Of a DNA stretch of 17,427 nt, positions 14,430 through 17,427 are shown piece by piece. The notes under the pieces were generated by a model, which was not told the DNA's origin, ran no database searches, and worked only from the letters and a program-made list of their open reading frames with translations. The number at the start of each line of letters is the position of its first letter. The stretch's first letter is position 1. Origin of the DNA: Deltaproteobacteria bacterium (GTDB lineage Bacteria > Myxococcota_A > JAADFL01); contig JAADFL010000156.1 in the NCBI GenBank assembly GCA_013152945.1, positions 1-17,427 on the forward strand, in the 5' to 3' direction. The translations under genes and the position numbers were made by a program.

Positions 14430-15728
14430 CTAATTCAGGCTGCCCCTGTAAACGTATATACCCTCAAGGAGAGGCCTGGTATTCAACATAGAGGACAGCC
14501 TCCTAAGATGGGACTGCTCCAACCTGGTGTCCCTGGAAAGGAGCAAAAGTCCGTCACGGGTTTTGATGTCCCTGGAGAGGACCATGCCGGGATCCAGGTC
14601 CTTGAATTTCACCTCGACTTCCTTGCTCTGCAGGGCTTCGTACCCTGGATCCCGGGCTGATTCAGCGGACTCCACGCATGTTCCCAGAGTCTCTACTACC
14701 TTTTCATTCAGGGCCGAAGGGCACATATGGCGCAACTTCTCCACGGCCTCGGCAGGGGTGATCTCACCGGGTCTGGCCCTTGTGTTCAGTATGTGATCGA
14801 ATGTGTCGGAAACCGAGATTATTTGTGCTCCCAGCGGTATGGCGTCACCGGACAGCCGGTCGGGGAAACCCCTGCCGTCCGGTCTTTCATGGTGGTGCCG
14901 CACCAGCAATGCGGCATTCTCGAGGTTGGCCATGCTCGACAATATTTCCTGGCCGCGCTCGGAATGACTCCTGACCTCATCGAGTTCCTTGTCGGTGAGC
15001 ATATGCCTGGGCTTGTACAAGATGGAATCAGACAAACCGACCTTACCGATGTCGTGAAGCGTGGCCGCTATTTCCAGATCGACGAGTTCGCGGCCTTCCA
15101 AGCCCAGCTCCCGGCCAAGCACTTTGGTCACGTCACCCACTCTTCTCGAGTGGTTGCCTATTAGCTTGCTGTGGGCCTCGGCCAACCTGGCGAGAACATC
15201 GACTGCTCCGAGAAGGCTCTTCATAAGGTCCTGGTTGAGCTGTTCCACTTCCGCAGTCCGCTGCTTGACCTTGTCTTCCAGGGAACGGTTGAGATCGGTC
15301 AGTTCCTTGTTCTGGCGTGCAGTTAGCTCGGTGAGCCTCCTGTTCTCGAGCACGAGGTCATACTGGGTTATGGCCTGTCTAATCACTTCCCTGAAGTCCT
15401 CAGGTTCCCAGGGCTTGGTGATATACCTGAAGACCGCTCCATTGTTAATTGCGGCGATTGCCGCGTTGATATCCGCGTACCCGGTGAGCATGATTCTTAC
15501 CGTGTCCGGGGAGATCTCTTTGGCCTTGCCGAGCAGCTCGGTGCCGGTCATTCCGGGCATCATTTGGTCAGACACCAGTGCGCTGTACGCCTTTTCCCGG
15601 AGCATCCGCAATGCCTGCTCCGGGGACGTGATATCATCGATGTCCAGGTCCATGCCCCTCAACACCCTGCGACACGCCCGCAACACGTTGACCTCATCAT
15701 CGACCAGCAGGACCGAGTGACGCCCCAT
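14430..15728 (-). CDS. Response regulator with HD-GYP domain (predicted c-di-GMP phosphodiesterase)
   Basis: This protein has 432 residues. Residues 4-120 are a CheY-like receiver: acidic pair Asp10-Asp11, phospho-acceptor Asp54 in VSDQMMPGM, Thr82 in LTGYAD and Lys105 in ITKPW. A helix likely to form a coiled coil covers ~123-170. Residues ~172-360 are an HD-GYP domain: His193, His225-Asp226 in TLHDIGKVGL, and HHERPDGRGFP at 279-289. The third signature residue is Phe (GFP for GYP), a seen variation. HD-GYP proteins hydrolyse c-di-GMP using two or three metal ions. Residues ~370-425 (DLDPGMVLSRDI, DGLLLLSRDT) form a small conserved tail often found with these regulators. Activity is probably controlled by phosphorylation from a kinase not in the window. 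The ATG is preceded by GGAGG and lies three bases after the HDOD stop codon, so the two are co-translated. Confidence 0.92.
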   Translation of the reverse strand: MGRHSVLLVDDEVNVLRACRRVLRGMDLDIDDITSPEQALRMLREKAYSALVSDQMMPGMTGTELLGKAKEISPDTVRIMLTGYADINAAIAAINNGAVFRYITKPWEPEDFREVIRQAITQYDLVLENRRLTELTARQNKELTDLNRSLEDKVKQRTAEVEQLNQDLMKSLLGAVDVLARLAEAHSKLIGNHSRRVGDVTKVLGRELGLEGRELVDLEIAATLHDIGKVGLSDSILYKPRHMLTDKELDEVRSHSERGQEILSSMANLENAALLVRHHHERPDGRGFPDRLSGDAIPLGAQIISVSDTFDHILNTRARPGEITPAEAVEKLRHMCPSALNEKVVETLGTCVESAESARDPGYEALQSKEVEVKFKDLDPGMVLSRDIKTRDGLLLLSRDTRLEQSHLRRLSSMLNTRPLLEGIYVYRGSLN

Positions 15729-15731
15729 GTG

Positions 15732-16877
15732 TCAGCCTCCAAGACACGTAAGGGCCCCGGCGAGATCGAGCAGGTTCGTGTGCTCGAACCCGTTGAAGCC
15801 TCTTTCTGAAACGAACGAGTCCAGGTCGAATACAGACGCATCCGGCCGAGGAGACGCCTCTATGCCGGCCGGGGAGGATATCTCAACAAAGGTTGCTCCT
15901 GCTTCCCGCGGCTCGCCGGGTCTCCACCCCAATAATGACAGAACTCCCAAAATCATGTCCGTCTTGGCCGGATCTGAAAAGCTTACGACAATGCTGGAGT
16001 TCTCTTTGGGCACGGGTGGCTTGCTACAGTTCTTTTCCCGGGGTACTTCGAACACCGCCTCGGTCTCCCGGACCGCCCGGGCCAAGTACTCGAGCACGGA
16101 AACCATGTAGGATATGTCTACCCGGTCTTTCAAGGGAAGAACCAGGTCGGCCGGCTCCGGCCAAGTTGAGTTGCACCCGAAACCGGCAAGTATGGCCAGG
16201 GAACTGGCGGTCGCCACTGTAGAAGCCATGAGCGCCCCGTCAGCGCCCAAGTCCTTGAAGGAATCGCCAAGGTGATGGCATCTCAAGACGTCGCAGAAAA
16301 CTTGCGGTAATTGCCAGTGCTCTCCGAGGTCAGCGCCTGCAGCGGCATGGTCCACGCCGATTGCTTCCATCTCCATCGCCCGGATGCATGCAGGAGATTG
16401 CGGGGCACATGCAACCTTTGCATAGTCATCGCCGAACAGCTTGAGCAGGGCCAGTTTACCGATATCGTGCAGCAGGCCGGCAAGGAAGTACTCCTCAGAG
16501 AATACTGGACTCACTTTTCCGGCAAGCATGCGCGACGCGATTGCAGTTGCCAGGGCGTGACGCCAGAACCCTCTAATCCTTTCGAAATCGCATGTTTTAA
16601 GAGAAGCCACTGAGGCACACATGGCCAAGTTTCTGATGCTCAGCGCCCCGAGTACCACCACTGCGTGCTTGACGGTTCCTATCTTGCGGGACAGCCCGAA
16701 AAAAGAGGAGTTGGCCACGCGAAGCACCTTTGCGGCGAGTATGGGATCAGATGACAGCACCTCGGCAATCCGGCTTACCGACACGTCCGGGTCCCTGGCC
16801 ATCTTCGCTATTTTCACCGCAGCTTCCGGCAAGGGCGGGAGAGATTTTTGTATCTTTTGTTTCATGTTCGAAAACAT
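15732..16877 (-). CDS. HDOD-domain signalling protein with possible pseudo-receiver tail
   Basis: Residues ~10-205 are an HDOD domain: SLPPLPEAAVKIAKMA, the VLRVANSSFFGLSRKIGTVKHAV helix pair, His137-Asp138 in GLLHDIGKLAL, VDHAAAGADLGEHWQLP and CHH at 200-202. The last acidic residue of true HD hydrolases is replaced (ATASSLA), in line with HDOD proteins being non-enzymatic signalling adaptors. Residues ~294-381 resemble a degenerate, shortened receiver (IVVSFSDPAKTDMIL, then PDASVFDLDSF). The frame is open to 17009, but the start at 16877 is chosen: GGAGG lies seven bases before this ATG, and the earlier start would overlap the upstream gene by 128 bases with no family similarity. That gives 381 residues. 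The upstream stop lies four bases before the ATG. It probably relays a signal between the flanking receiver proteins. Confidence 0.87.
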   Translation of the reverse strand: MFSNMKQKIQKSLPPLPEAAVKIAKMARDPDVSVSRIAEVLSSDPILAAKVLRVANSSFFGLSRKIGTVKHAVVVLGALSIRNLAMCASVASLKTCDFERIRGFWRHALATAIASRMLAGKVSPVFSEEYFLAGLLHDIGKLALLKLFGDDYAKVACAPQSPACIRAMEMEAIGVDHAAAGADLGEHWQLPQVFCDVLRCHHLGDSFKDLGADGALMASTVATASSLAILAGFGCNSTWPEPADLVLPLKDRVDISYMVSVLEYLARAVRETEAVFEVPREKNCSKPPVPKENSSIVVSFSDPAKTDMILGVLSLLGWRPGEPREAGATFVEISSPAGIEASPRPDASVFDLDSFVSERGFNGFEHTNLLDLAGALTCLGG

Positions 16878-16881
16878 GGGA

Positions 16882-17427
16882 TTACCTCCCCTGCTTCGTC
16901 TCGAACACCAGGAGTGCTCCCAGTGATTTGGAATCAATTTGTATGGGCACCACTCGGACATATATACCGTTTGCCAGTCCCACCTTCGAATCCCTGCCCT
17001 GAAATGCACCGGCTATCGGCTTAACAAGCTCCTCAGGGAGAACCTCCTCCATGTCCAGTCCGATTTCCGGTTGCAGCCATCGGCTAAGGCCGAACGAAGC
17101 CTGGTTGGCAAGGACGATGGTTCCTTCTGTGCTCACACCTACAACGGGTACCGGCAGGACAGCCAAAATCTTCTGGACGATGTCCAGGCTGCGCATGCTC
17201 ATGGAGAGACTGCTTTCAAGTTTTTGGTTCAGATGCAATAGCTCCTGGTTCTGGCATCGCACCTTGTCGAGGAGTTTCTTGTTCTCCCTGTACAGGGCGT
17301 ATCGCTCGAAACACTGCCTGACCGTGGCCTTTAACTCTTCCGGGTTCCAGGGTTTGGGCATAAACCTGTACACTTCTCCCTGGTTTATTGCGGAAACTAT
17401 TGCCTCGGCATCTGCATAACCCGAAAG
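16882..17427 (-). CDS. Partial response regulator: receiver C-terminal part, coiled coil and PAS domain
   Basis: The gene runs off the right edge, so its start and the phospho-acceptor Asp are outside the window. The visible frame begins with LSGYADAEAIVSAINQGEVY and RFMPKPWNPEELKATV. This is the second half of a receiver domain with its conserved Ser/Thr (LSGYAD) and Lys (PKPW), very like the same part of the HD-GYP regulator downstream. A helix of coiled-coil type follows (ENKKLLDKVRCQNQELLHLN), then a PAS-like domain (LPVPVVGVSTEGTIVLANQA, later NGIYVRVVPIQ). No output domain follows the PAS; the protein ends KQGR. It probably acts as a signal integrator feeding the HDOD and HD-GYP partners, which follow with gaps of 4 and 3 bases. 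Confidence 0.85.
   Translation of the reverse strand, partial: LSGYADAEAIVSAINQGEVYRFMPKPWNPEELKATVRQCFERYALYRENKKLLDKVRCQNQELLHLNQKLESSLSMSMRSLDIVQKILAVLPVPVVGVSTEGTIVLANQASFGLSRWLQPEIGLDMEEVLPEELVKPIAGAFQGRDSKVGLANGIYVRVVPIQIDSKSLGALLVFETKQGR

Noticed and set aside
16878-17009. N-terminal extension of the HDOD protein to an ATG at 17009
   Set aside because: It would overlap the upstream receiver-PAS gene by 128 bases. The ATG at 16877 has GGAGG at ideal spacing and begins right at the HDOD domain.

Overview
The window reads as chromosomal DNA of a Gram-negative deltaproteobacterium-like organism (Myxococcota, Desulfobacterota or a neighbouring candidate phylum). The grounds are a secreted protein with a MYXO-CTERM-like tail, several PilZ domains of the type that is paralogous in Myxococcus, two outer-membrane beta-barrel proteins, and receiver/HD-GYP/HDOD signalling genes. 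The phylum is inferred; no marker in the window fixes it. I see no tRNA, rRNA, CRISPR array, insertion sequence or phage gene. Coding density is high and no gene-free stretch exceeds 300 bases.

Layout: (1) 3-1540, plus strand: the 3' end of a calcium-binding-repeat surface protein, then a lipocalin-like tocopherol cyclase/CrtC-type protein. (2) 11655-1721, minus strand, read right to left: a porin-like protein with a Lys/Glu-rich periplasmic stretch, a protein with three PilZ domains fused to an Hsp70-like module, a second protein with one PilZ domain fused to an Hsp70-like module, a POTRA/Omp85-like outer-membrane protein, and a protein with a RelA/SpoT-type HD hydrolase domain. Gaps are 46, 12, 211 and 0 bases, so this looks like one operon, with a candidate promoter at 11713-11741. 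(3) aspS on the minus strand (13582-11822), divergent from a PaaI-type hotdog thioesterase (13762-14226, plus). (4) 17427-14430, minus strand: a partial receiver-PAS protein, an HDOD protein and a receiver-HD-GYP phosphodiesterase, with gaps of only 4 and 3 bases.

The strongest candidate for an undescribed system is block 2. Two adjacent genes fuse c-di-GMP-binding-type PilZ domains (four in total, all with RxxxR and NxSxxG) to Hsp70-like modules. Those modules keep the ATPase fold landmarks and the substrate-binding beta domain, but lack the helical lid and the main catalytic residues. They sit between two outer-membrane barrel genes and upstream of a second-messenger-type HD hydrolase. My working idea is a c-di-GMP-gated pseudo-chaperone module connected with the outer membrane. 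This is inference from domain order and gene neighbourhood. The nearby HD-GYP gene would degrade the same messenger, although it belongs to a separate operon.
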